DNA of 64,000 bases. It comes from Roseibium algicola (GTDB lineage: Bacteria > Pseudomonadota > Alphaproteobacteria > Rhizobiales > Stappiaceae). Location of the stretch: the NCBI RefSeq assembly GCF_001999245.1, contig NZ_CP019630.1, forward strand, positions 5,361,001 to 5,425,000, in the 5' to 3' direction. Under the pieces are notes generated by a model. It searched no databases and had not been told where the DNA came from. It saw only the letters and a list, made by a program, of their open reading frames with translations. Shown in pieces: positions 35,364 through 43,391 of the stretch (the stretch's first letter is position 1; each line of letters opens with the position of its first letter). A program made the translations under genes and the position numbers.

Positions 35364-37427
35364 TTACCAGGCTCTCACCCGTTTCTCCGGTGGCAGCCAC
35401 ATCGGGTCGCCCTCCTCGATGCCGAAAGTCTCGTAGAACGCATCGACATGTTGTAGGGCCGCAAAAGCTCGGTAAGGGCTAGGAGGATGCCCGTCACCGG
35501 CGACAAGCATGCGCAGGAACGGGTCGGAGGCCTTGGCCGTCCAGAACTGGGCCCAACCGATGAAACAGCGCTTGGCCGGCGACAGGCCATCTATCTCGAC
35601 ATTTTCCTCAGGGTGCTCGGCCAGATAATCCATCAGGCTTTCATAGGCGAGCGTGATGCCGCCGACATCGGCCATGTTCTCTCGGACATTCAAGGGGCCG
35701 TTGGCGTTAAGGCCAGGCAGCACTTCGAAGGCGTTGGCCTGGTCGATCAGTTTCTGGGCTTCCCTGTCGAAGGCCTTTGCATCGGCTTCCGTCCACCAGT
35801 CACGGAAGTTGCCTTCCGCATCGTATCGGCGGCCACCGCTGTCGAAACCGTGAGTCATTTCGTGGCCGATGACCGCGCCGATCCGGCAGAAGCGCAAGGG
35901 AGCGTCCATATCGTGGCTATAGGCTGGCGGCTGGGTGATGGCCGCATTTACCTCGAAGCCGTTGATGGAAGGCGTGTAGGCGGCATTGATGACGATCGGC
36001 AGCGTTGACTGCGTGTTGAATTCCTCGTGCACGACGGGTTTCTTAATTTTCTCCAGCATGCGGTTCATGGAAAAGGCTCCAAGATTGCGCATGTTTGCAA
36101 CGGGATCGGCCCCGATCTCGAGTTTGGAATAATCGACCCATTCATCGGGATAGCCGACCTTGTAGTAGAAGGTGTCGACCTTCTTCAGGGCTTCGGCGCG
36201 AGTATCTTCCGACAACCAATCCCGCGTTTCGACGCGCTCGCGAAACTTCCCGTGAATGCGCTCGACCATCTTGATGACTTCGGCCTTGGTCTCGTCGGAA
36301 TAGTAGGTTTCCACGAAGAGCTGGCTGGCAGGATGGCCGAGGTTCTCTTTCAGCAGGTCGTACATGTGCTCCTGGCGAGGACGGTCCGTTCGTGCACCGG
36401 TCAGGACAAGATTGAATTCCTTGGCAGGTTCTTCGAAGGCTGATGTCAGGAATTCCTTGTAGTTTTCAATAACCCGAAAAGCCGCATAGGCTTTCAGATC
36501 TTCAAGCGGTGTTTCCTTCAGCACTTTCGAGAGTTCTGGCAGAGCCCTTGGTTCGAACATGAAGACTGCATCGGGTTTCTCGAAGCCGACTGTTTCAAGA
36601 TATAGATCGAGGTCGAATTCCGGCACCTGTGCCTGGACCTCTTCATAACCAAGTTTGCTGTAGCGGTTGCGTGGATCGTTGCCTTCCTCGGGCGTCAGTA
36701 TCCCGGCATAAAGCGCTGTTTCTATTCGAAGTGTGATGTCGGCGATGCGAGCAGCAACGTCCTCCGGATAACCGGCGACCTTCATGATTTCCGCCACATA
36801 GGCACGGTAGGCAGGAATGCGCGGATCGCCTTCCTTATTGCGCAAGAGTTCGAGATGGTGGTCCTCAACGCCGAAACTGGGACCTACTGAAAAAATTGCG
36901 TAGCGCTTGCTGTCCGCTGGATCTGCACTGGGTGCGAAAATCGCGAACAGGGCCGGTCCGGACATTGCTGCCTGGTCAGCCGCGAACCGGGTGAGGTCAT
37001 CCAGGGTTTCCAGGGCTTCGATGGCGTCCAGGTCACTTTGGATCGGTTCGATGCCTGCAGCATCCATCGCCTCGACATTCATATAGGCTTTGTAGAAATC
37101 GCCAACGAGCTGCGTCGGGCTGCCCTTGGGCGCTTCCGCGGTGCTCTCGCTTGCCTTTTTCGCAACAGCTGCAAGCTGCTTGATCAGTCTTTCGCCGATG
37201 ATCGAAAAAATATCCCAACTCGCCTTGTCCACTGGCCGGTTCACCCGGTCGAGCCACTTGCCTGAAGCATAGCGATAAAAATCGTCGGCTGGATCCACAG
37301 AGGTATCCATATTCTCGGGCGAGAACTGAAGGTCGTCCGGGGTCAGCGGGGGGAGGCTGTTTTCCTCAGCGAAGGCAGATCCGGAAAGCAGCAAAGTGCT
37401 CGTCAGCAGAAGTGGGATAAATTTCAT
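35364..37427 (-). CDS. M13 family (neprilysin-type) zinc metallopeptidase
   Basis: 687 residues. A Sec signal MKFIPLLLTSTLLLSGSAFAEE leads the protein. Residues 40-400 form the M13_N region (FYRYASGKWLDR, PVDKASWDIFS). The catalytic M13 domain has VIGHEMTHGFDSGGR (HExxH) and ENMADVGG, the third zinc ligand, then RCFIGWAQFW and a C-terminal NVDAFYETFGIEEGDPMWLPPEKRVRAW-type ending, here with HVDAFYETF. Length is standard for bacterial M13 enzymes. It should act in the periplasm on oligopeptides. It stands alone, convergent with the TetR gene (42 bases). Confidence 0.95.
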   Translation of the reverse strand: MKFIPLLLTSTLLLSGSAFAEENSLPPLTPDDLQFSPENMDTSVDPADDFYRYASGKWLDRVNRPVDKASWDIFSIIGERLIKQLAAVAKKASESTAEAPKGSPTQLVGDFYKAYMNVEAMDAAGIEPIQSDLDAIEALETLDDLTRFAADQAAMSGPALFAIFAPSADPADSKRYAIFSVGPSFGVEDHHLELLRNKEGDPRIPAYRAYVAEIMKVAGYPEDVAARIADITLRIETALYAGILTPEEGNDPRNRYSKLGYEEVQAQVPEFDLDLYLETVGFEKPDAVFMFEPRALPELSKVLKETPLEDLKAYAAFRVIENYKEFLTSAFEEPAKEFNLVLTGARTDRPRQEHMYDLLKENLGHPASQLFVETYYSDETKAEVIKMVERIHGKFRERVETRDWLSEDTRAEALKKVDTFYYKVGYPDEWVDYSKLEIGADPVANMRNLGAFSMNRMLEKIKKPVVHEEFNTQSTLPIVINAAYTPSINGFEVNAAITQPPAYSHDMDAPLRFCRIGAVIGHEMTHGFDSGGRRYDAEGNFRDWWTEADAKAFDREAQKLIDQANAFEVLPGLNANGPLNVRENMADVGGITLAYESLMDYLAEHPEENVEIDGLSPAKRCFIGWAQFWTAKASDPFLRMLVAGDGHPPSPYRAFAALQHVDAFYETFGIEEGDPMWLPPEKRVRAW

Positions 37428-37582
37428 TTCAGCGCCCCCGGGAATGCTTTTTACCCTGCGTTAGAATAGAGTTCCGGCTGCAGATGGCAATCCGATTAGT
37501 GCAAGGGTTGTGGCAACGGCGTTCGAGAGCGAAGTGGCACCTTGCGCAATCGAGCCGACTGTGTCGGGCGCAAGGTTTGGTC

Positions 37583-39064
37583 TTACGTTCCGCAGAAGGT
37601 TTGATAGGGACCAAACGCCTCCGGGGCAGGAAGGGCATAGCTCTCAAAGCCTGTTCGTTCTTCATACGGAGCTTTTAGAATATCCAGTAACTCATTGAGC
37701 AAAAAATACTCTCCAGTTTCCGCGCTCTGGAGTGCCTCTTCCACCTTGTGGTTCCGTGGAATGTAGAGCGGATTGACAAGGTTCATCGCCGTTCTGGTAT
37801 CTGCAGGCGCTCTGCCTTCACTTTCGAGACGTTGCATCCAGCGCTCCAGCCAGCCGTCTATCTGCGTCGGATCGACAAAAAGCTCGCGCAGTTTTTGCGG
37901 GGCGCCGACAGCAGCCTCGCTCAGGTGCCGGAAAAAGAGCGTGTAGTCGACCGATTGTTCCTGCAGGATCGAAAGCATCGTTTCGAACAGGTCCTGATCT
38001 TCCGCGGTTTCTTCAACTAGACCCAGCTTTGCGCGCATCCCGTTCAGCCAGGCTGCGCGGTAGATATCAGGAAAGCGGCCAAGTTCGGCGCTTGCCAGTT
38101 CGACTGCCTTGTCCAGATCATCGGGCTGGATCAGGGGCAAAAGGGTTTCGGCAAGCCGGGCAAGGTTCCATTGCATGATGACGGGTTGGCGGCCAAACGC
38201 GTATCGTCCACCGTGGTCAATGGAGCTGAACACGGCTGCCGGATCATAGGCGTCAATGAAGGCGCAAGGGCCATAGTCGATTGTTTCGCCGGAAATCGTC
38301 GTGTTGTCGGTGTTCATGACACCGTGAACGAACCCGACAAGCACCCAATTGGCGACCAGCGCTGCCTGGCGCTCGACTACTCCCCGAAACAGCCGGATAT
38401 AGCGGTCCGGTTGTCCGGCAAGATCCGGATCGTGGCGGGCAATGGCGTAGTCGGCGAGCTGGCGGACTTTTTCCGTTTCACCGCGTGCCGCAAAATACTG
38501 GAAGGTACCGACCCGCAAATGGCTTGCGGCGACACGGGTCAACACTGCGCCCGGTTTCGGACCATCCCGGTAGATGGTTTCTCCGGTAGTTACCGCTGCC
38601 AATGCTCGTGTCGTCGGAATGCCGAGTGCATGCATGGCTTCGCCGAGGATATATTCGCGCAGGACCGGTCCCACGACAGCCTTGCCGTCTCCACCACGGG
38701 AGAAGGGGGTCGGTCCCGACCCTTTCAGCTGAATGTCCTTCCGATTGCCGGTGCTGTCGATAATCTCTCCGAGAAGAAGCGCGCGGCCATCCCCCAGTTG
38801 TGGCGAGAAGCCGCCAAACTGGTGGCCGGCATACACCTGGGCAAGGGGGGACGCGCCGTCCGGCTGACGGACCCCGGCAAAGATCTCTGCGCCTTCGGAT
38901 GTTTCCAGAAGGTTGGAATCAAGGCCGAGTTCTTTTGCAAGTTCACGATTGAACACCACAAGCTGCGGCGTTGGCACCTTCGCGCCTTCCCAGGCCACAT
39001 AAAAGCCGGGCAGGTCCCGTGCGTAGGAATTGTCGAACTGGAAAATGGGCGGTCGGGCGGTCAT
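37583..39064 (-). CDS. selO: SelO/YdiU family protein adenylyltransferase (pseudokinase)
   Basis: 493 residues from the ATG at 39064; the frame has an upstream start 8 codons earlier. Family motifs: FDNSYARDLPGFYVAW, YAGHQFGGFSPQLGDGRALLLGEI, DIQLKGSGPTPFSRGGDGKA, VLREYILGEAMHALGIPTTRALA, and GVMNTDNTTISGETIDYGPCAF (Asp and Asn for metal). SelO transfers AMP from ATP to Ser, Thr or Tyr of target proteins. The C-terminus is FCGT: a Cys is three residues from the end, where mitochondrial SelO has selenocysteine. The protein is about normal length. No operon partners. Confidence 0.94.
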   Translation of the reverse strand: MTARPPIFQFDNSYARDLPGFYVAWEGAKVPTPQLVVFNRELAKELGLDSNLLETSEGAEIFAGVRQPDGASPLAQVYAGHQFGGFSPQLGDGRALLLGEIIDSTGNRKDIQLKGSGPTPFSRGGDGKAVVGPVLREYILGEAMHALGIPTTRALAAVTTGETIYRDGPKPGAVLTRVAASHLRVGTFQYFAARGETEKVRQLADYAIARHDPDLAGQPDRYIRLFRGVVERQAALVANWVLVGFVHGVMNTDNTTISGETIDYGPCAFIDAYDPAAVFSSIDHGGRYAFGRQPVIMQWNLARLAETLLPLIQPDDLDKAVELASAELGRFPDIYRAAWLNGMRAKLGLVEETAEDQDLFETMLSILQEQSVDYTLFFRHLSEAAVGAPQKLRELFVDPTQIDGWLERWMQRLESEGRAPADTRTAMNLVNPLYIPRNHKVEEALQSAETGEYFLLNELLDILKAPYEERTGFESYALPAPEAFGPYQTFCGT

Positions 39065-39190
39065 GGAACCTACAGTGTGCGGTGGCAATTGCTTTACCGC
39101 TTAATATAGGAAGTTACGCCCGTCTGTCCGCCCCGGTCAGGTCGGAAATCGAATTCATGTGAACTTTGAGGGGGGAGGCAGCGCGGCCTG

Positions 39191-39838
39191 TCACGCTGCG
39201 TAGGCCGCCAGAAACACCTTCACCGCTGCCGCAACATTGGTTTCGATTTCTTCTTCGCTCGGCTTTGGGCCGGCATTGAGCAGCATGCGCCTTAGAACGC
39301 CCGCCACACACAAGTCGAAAAACTGGCCTGCCGCCAGTTCGACATCGCAGTCCTTCAACTCGCCGCGGTCGATCCGCTCCTGGATGAAGGCACCAAGGTC
39401 GCGTCGGCCCTGGCATGGACCGGCTTCGTAGAGCAGAACGCCGAACTGAGGGAATTTTTCCGCAGCGCCGACTACCATGCGGAGGGTCGACAATTTTTCG
39501 GGATTCGCCATTTTCTGCAGATAACTGCGGCCGATACGGTGCAGATCGCTTTTCACGTCAGCCCTGCTGACGAGGGCTTCCCGCAGGATTTCCGCCTGGC
39601 TGAAACGTTCTTGCAGAATCAGCGCCTCGAACAGCGCTTCCTTGCTGCTGAAGTAGACGTAAAGCGTGCCTTTGGAAACGCCGGCTTCCTTGGCGATAAC
39701 CTCCATACTGGCGCCATCGAATCCCTTTGCACGGAAGACTTTTCGTGCTCCGGCAAGAATCTGCCTGCACTTGGCGTTGTCGGTCTTCTGAGCCGGATCT
39801 TCGGCTGTCGCCGGTAGTTCCTGTGTTTCGGTTGTCAT
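39191..39838 (-). CDS. TetR family regulator near emrAB
   Basis: 215 residues. Helix-turn-helix at 25-70 (CRQILAGARKVFRAKGFDGASMEVIAKEAGVSKGTLYVYFSSKEALFEAL). The C-terminal half (QKMANPEKLSTLRMVVGAAEKFP, FFDLCVAGVLRRMLLNAG) matches the TetR_C group that regulates multidrug efflux. It is divergent from the EmrA/EmrB-type genes with a 442-base gap that contains a 25-base palindrome; it is the likely repressor of the pump. Confidence 0.88.
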   Translation of the reverse strand: MTTETQELPATAEDPAQKTDNAKCRQILAGARKVFRAKGFDGASMEVIAKEAGVSKGTLYVYFSSKEALFEALILQERFSQAEILREALVSRADVKSDLHRIGRSYLQKMANPEKLSTLRMVVGAAEKFPQFGVLLYEAGPCQGRRDLGAFIQERIDRGELKDCDVELAAGQFFDLCVAGVLRRMLLNAGPKPSEEEIETNVAAAVKVFLAAYAA

Positions 39839-40280
39839 CGCAATCTCGAATTTCTGCCGTCTTTCAGTAGTTTACCGCTAGTATTCTGTCAAACACACGG
39901 TTTTTCTCAAAAAGCATTCCCATAAATGCAAAGGTCAACTGTTCGGCAGGTGGTTGGTCAATCTCAACACTATCGGCCAACAGGACGAACCATTCAATCT
40001 TTCCTGGTCAGACCAGCTGTGTCTGCAAGTCAAAACGCCCCCTAGAAAATATCTTCGACAGGATCCGACTCCCGGACAGGTGATGCGTCTCGCGTCCCCC
40101 TCCCAAAGTGTCTTGTTGCCGTCTTGATCAACCAGGTTGTTGAACAGGGGGGCTCTTGTGCGTTGCAAAAAATTCGCCGGAACCCTTGCGTTCGCCAAGG
40201 GGATGAACATATAAATGCCATTGACCGAACCGTTCAGTCAATGCCTGGGCGGTCAAGAATTTTGGGCAAAGGATACCATC
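39839..40280. promoter_or_regulatory. tetR-emrA intergenic region
   Basis: About 440 bases with no supported gene; short frames on either strand have no family resemblance. The end nearest emrA holds the efflux operator (40219-40243). An AT-rich stretch near 39880-39930 probably contains the tetR promoter. Confidence 0.45.
40219..40243. promoter_or_regulatory. 25-base palindromic operator upstream of emrA
   Basis: Arms CATTGAC-CGAAC and GTTCA-GTCAATG around a single C, with only one mismatched pair. It contains TTGAC and is 38 bases upstream of the emrA start. TetR-type efflux regulators bind similar GAAC/GTTC palindromes. Confidence 0.75.
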
Positions 40281-41576
40281 GTGGCACTCAGAGAAGGCCG
40301 CAACGAAAGCGGCGCGATCGGTGGTGGGCCGCAGGCTGCGAGCCGCCAGGATCAAGACAACGAGACTTCAGTAGCCTCGAAAAGCGGACAGGCAACACCA
40401 TCTTCCGCGAAAGACACAAGCGATGACAAAGGCGGGCAGGTGGCAGTTTCGTCTCAGGCACAGGTAACAACCGCAACGACCACCGCAGAAGCGCCTCCAC
40501 CGAAAAAGAAAGGCAAGGCCAAGCGGGTATTCACGCTGGTTTTGCTCGCCGGTCTCGGCTTTGGCGGATATGAGGCGTACCATTGGTGGACCGAAGGCAG
40601 ATTCATTGCCAGCACGGACGACGCCTATGTGACCGCGGATATCACCGTCATCCTTTCCAAGGTGTCCGGTTATGTTGCGTCTGTCGCTGTCGGCGACAAT
40701 CAACGCGTGAAAGCCGGTGACGTGCTGCTGAAGATCGACGATGGCGACTACAAGCTTGCCGTCCAGTCCGCAAAGGATTCCATCGACAGTGCCCGCGCAA
40801 CGGTCGATCGTATCGCGACCCAGATTACGGCTGCCAAGGCATCCGTGCTGCAGGCTGAAGCGTCTGTTGCTTCCGCCAAGGCGCAGAAGGACGAAGCTTC
40901 CGCGAACTACGATCGTCAGAAAAGACTGGCGGACAACAAATTTGCCAGCCAGGCAACGCTTGATACTGCCGATGCCTCACTGAAAGGCGCGCAGGCGGAT
41001 CTGGAGAATGCGCAGGCGGCGGTGACGCTGGCCAAAGCCAATATCGATGTGCTCAACGGCCAGAAGAAAGAAGCCGAACAGGCAGTGGTTGCTGCCAAGA
41101 CAGCTCTTGAGAAAGCCGAGCGCGACCTCGCCTTTACCGTCATTCGGGCACCGGTCGATGGCATCGTCGGCAACAGGGCAGCCCAGGTTGGCTCCCTGCT
41201 GCAGCCGGGAAGCCGGATTGCCGCGATCGTGCCGCTGGCCGACACTCACATCGATGCGAATTTCAAGGAAACTCAGCTCGAGGGTATCCAGCCCGGAGCA
41301 GAGGTTGAAATTTCCGTCGACGCTTATCCGGACCAGCCGATCAAGGGAACCGTGGAAAGCATTGCTCCTGCGACCGGTTCCGTCTTCAGCCTTCTGCCGG
41401 CCGAAAATGCGACAGGCAACTTCACCAAGGTGGTTCAGCGCGTGCCGGTGAAGATCAAGGTTCCGGAAGAAGAAATAACAAGCGGACATCTGCGAGCTGG
41501 CATGTCGGTGGTTGTCGAAGTCGACACCAGGACAGGTGGCCAGAAAGACAACGTCGCCCTGTCGGCGCTCCACTAG
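40281..41576 (+). CDS. emrA: EmrA/HlyD-type efflux periplasmic adaptor
   Basis: 431 residues from the GTG at 40281, chosen because AAAGGAT lies upstream and the earlier ATG at 40215 falls just before the operator. A Ser/Gln/Thr-rich, probably disordered N-terminal region (residues 1-70) and a Lys patch precede the single membrane helix VFTLVLLAGLGFGGYEAYHW. Then come the HlyD barrel-sandwich (DDAYVTADITVILSKVSGYVASVAVGDNQRVKAGDVLLKID), two long hairpin helices with the Ala/Gln-rich repeats (QKDEASANYDRQKRL, TLDTADASLKGAQADL), and FTVIRAPVDGIVGN. It couples the MFS pump downstream to an outer-membrane channel. Confidence 0.92.
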   Translation: MALREGRNESGAIGGGPQAASRQDQDNETSVASKSGQATPSSAKDTSDDKGGQVAVSSQAQVTTATTTAEAPPPKKKGKAKRVFTLVLLAGLGFGGYEAYHWWTEGRFIASTDDAYVTADITVILSKVSGYVASVAVGDNQRVKAGDVLLKIDDGDYKLAVQSAKDSIDSARATVDRIATQITAAKASVLQAEASVASAKAQKDEASANYDRQKRLADNKFASQATLDTADASLKGAQADLENAQAAVTLAKANIDVLNGQKKEAEQAVVAAKTALEKAERDLAFTVIRAPVDGIVGNRAAQVGSLLQPGSRIAAIVPLADTHIDANFKETQLEGIQPGAEVEISVDAYPDQPIKGTVESIAPATGSVFSLLPAENATGNFTKVVQRVPVKIKVPEEEITSGHLRAGMSVVVEVDTRTGGQKDNVALSALH

Positions 41577-41792
41577 ACCTTCAGGTGCGGATCAAGGGTC
41601 CGTATCTATTCAAGTCCTCCCCGCGGCCTCCAACCGCACAAGCCCGGTATCCGCATCTTGCGGATGCCGCCCCTTTGAAGAGCAGACCGTCGACAGCAAG
41701 ACCTGCGCGGATGTTCCAACAGTATCGAATGATCGGCTACAGGCCATTCCGTCCCTTTCGGCTGAATGACCGCCGGTTCAAGGCTACGTCAC

Positions 41793-43349
41793 ATGAGCGA
41801 GACGGCACAAAGCGCATCCATCGACGGACGCAAGCTGTTCACCTTCCTCTGCATGGTGTTCGGCATGTTCATGGCGATTCTGGATATCCAGATCGTGTCC
41901 GCGTCCCTGTCGGAAATCCAGGCCGGGCTTGGAGCTTCCCAGGACGACATTCCCTGGGTGCAGACAAGTTACCTGATAGCGGAAGTCATCATGATCCCGT
42001 TGTCCGGATATCTCTCGCGCATGTTGTCGACGCGCTGGATGTTCGCGCTGTCAGCGGCCGGTTTCACGGTGATGAGCCTGATGTGCGCCACTGCCTCCAC
42101 GATCGAGGAAATGATCGTCTACCGTGCCTTGCAGGGGTTTCTCGGTGGCGGCATGATCCCGACGGTTTTCGCGACGGCTTATCTGATTTTCCCGCGTGAG
42201 AAATTCAACGTCATCTCTCCCGTGATCGGTCTTGTTGCAACGCTGGCACCGACCATCGGTCCGACGCTCGGCGGTTATCTCACCGAATTCGGCTCCTGGC
42301 ATTGGCTGTTCCTGATCAACGTGGTGCCGGGCATCTTCGTTACGCTTGCCGCTGTTACCCTGATCGATTTCGACGAGCCGGATCTGTCTCTGCTCGATCA
42401 TTTTGACTGGTATGGCTTCGCGGCCATGGCCATCTTCCTCGGTTCTCTGGAATTCGTTCTTGAAGAAGGTTCGGGCGAAGACTGGTTCCAGAGCGGCGAG
42501 ATCGTTTTCTTTTCCGCAATCACTGTGCTGGGAGCTGCGATCTTCTTCTGGCGGGCTTTCACGGCGCGAGAACCCATTGTCGATCTGAGAGCCTTTGCCG
42601 ACAAGAACTTCGCCATGGGCAGTCTTTTCAGCTTCATTATGGGGGTGGGGCTCTACGGCCTGACATATCTTTATCCGGTCTATCTGAGCGGCGTTCGCGA
42701 CTACACCTCGCTGCAGATTGGCGAGACCATGTTCGTGAGCGGTCTTGCCATGTTCCTTACAGCCCCGATTGCGGGGCGGCTGATGTCCGTGCTCGATCCG
42801 CGTGTGATGATGGCAATCGGTTTCTCCGGCTTTGCGATCGGCACCTACATGGTGACCGGTATTACGCACGATTGGGATTTCTGGGAGCTGCTGGTTCCGC
42901 AGATCCTGCGTGGCTGCTCGCTGATGCTGTGCATGGTGCCGATCAACAATATCGCCCTTGGTATGTTGCCGCCGCAGATGATCAAGAACGCATCTGGCCT
43001 GTTCAACCTGACCCGGAACCTGGGAGGTGCCGTCGGACTTGCGGTGATCAACACGCTGCTGACCAATCGGCAGGATTTCCACTACGAACGTATTTCCGAA
43101 ACGGTCAACTGGTCGCGTCCCGTCGTCAATGAGACATTGACCAACATGACACATGCGTTCTCGGAACTGGGTCAGAATGCGGAAACAGCGGCCTTGAAGA
43201 CGTTGTCTGGCATCGTCACCCGTGAAGCGTTCCTGCTTTCCTTCTCGGATATTTTCCTGATCCTGACAGGCTTGTTCCTCGCACTTGTCGCCGCGCTCTA
43301 TTTCGTGGAACGACCGAAACCGGCACCTGCCGGTGGTGGCGGTCATTGA
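41793..43349 (+). CDS. emrB: EmrB/QacA-type MFS drug transporter (DHA2)
   Basis: 518 residues from the ATG at 41793; an ATG 27 bases upstream is possible. About 14 hydrophobic segments are visible. Family motifs: FGMFMAILDIQIVSASLSEI, WVQTSYLIAEVIMIPLSGYLS, MCATASTIEEMIVYRALQGFLGGGMIPTVF, and PTIGPTLGGYLTEFGSWHWLFLINVVPG (motif C region). It pumps hydrophobic drugs or metabolites out with the adaptor encoded 216 bases upstream. The last 49 codons have a second, diverged copy at 48955-49122. Confidence 0.93.
   Translation: MSETAQSASIDGRKLFTFLCMVFGMFMAILDIQIVSASLSEIQAGLGASQDDIPWVQTSYLIAEVIMIPLSGYLSRMLSTRWMFALSAAGFTVMSLMCATASTIEEMIVYRALQGFLGGGMIPTVFATAYLIFPREKFNVISPVIGLVATLAPTIGPTLGGYLTEFGSWHWLFLINVVPGIFVTLAAVTLIDFDEPDLSLLDHFDWYGFAAMAIFLGSLEFVLEEGSGEDWFQSGEIVFFSAITVLGAAIFFWRAFTAREPIVDLRAFADKNFAMGSLFSFIMGVGLYGLTYLYPVYLSGVRDYTSLQIGETMFVSGLAMFLTAPIAGRLMSVLDPRVMMAIGFSGFAIGTYMVTGITHDWDFWELLVPQILRGCSLMLCMVPINNIALGMLPPQMIKNASGLFNLTRNLGGAVGLAVINTLLTNRQDFHYERISETVNWSRPVVNETLTNMTHAFSELGQNAETAALKTLSGIVTREAFLLSFSDIFLILTGLFLALVAALYFVERPKPAPAGGGGH
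43202..43349 (+). repeat. emrB 3' end, left copy of a diverged direct repeat
   Basis: The last 148 bases of emrB match 48961-49122 in the same orientation. Shared blocks include TTTTCCTGATCCTGACAGGC and CCGAAACCGGCACCTGCCGG. The copies lie about 5.7 kb apart and flank the subtilase, haloperoxidase and cyclase-TPR genes. Confidence 0.85.
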
Positions 43350-43391
43350 TTTCAAGATAGTGGATCATCCGGACGAGCGCTGCCGTGTTGA

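Noticed and set aside
40215..40280. ATG at 40215 as the emrA start
   Set aside because: It would place the operator palindrome inside the coding region and lacks a ribosome site; the GTG at 40281 has AAAGGAT upstream.
42051..43355. 434-codon antisense frame over emrB
   Set aside because: Shadow of the transporter gene; the charged, His-rich product has no known domain. Its similarity to a shorter antisense frame at 48922-49110 merely reflects the duplicated emrB end.
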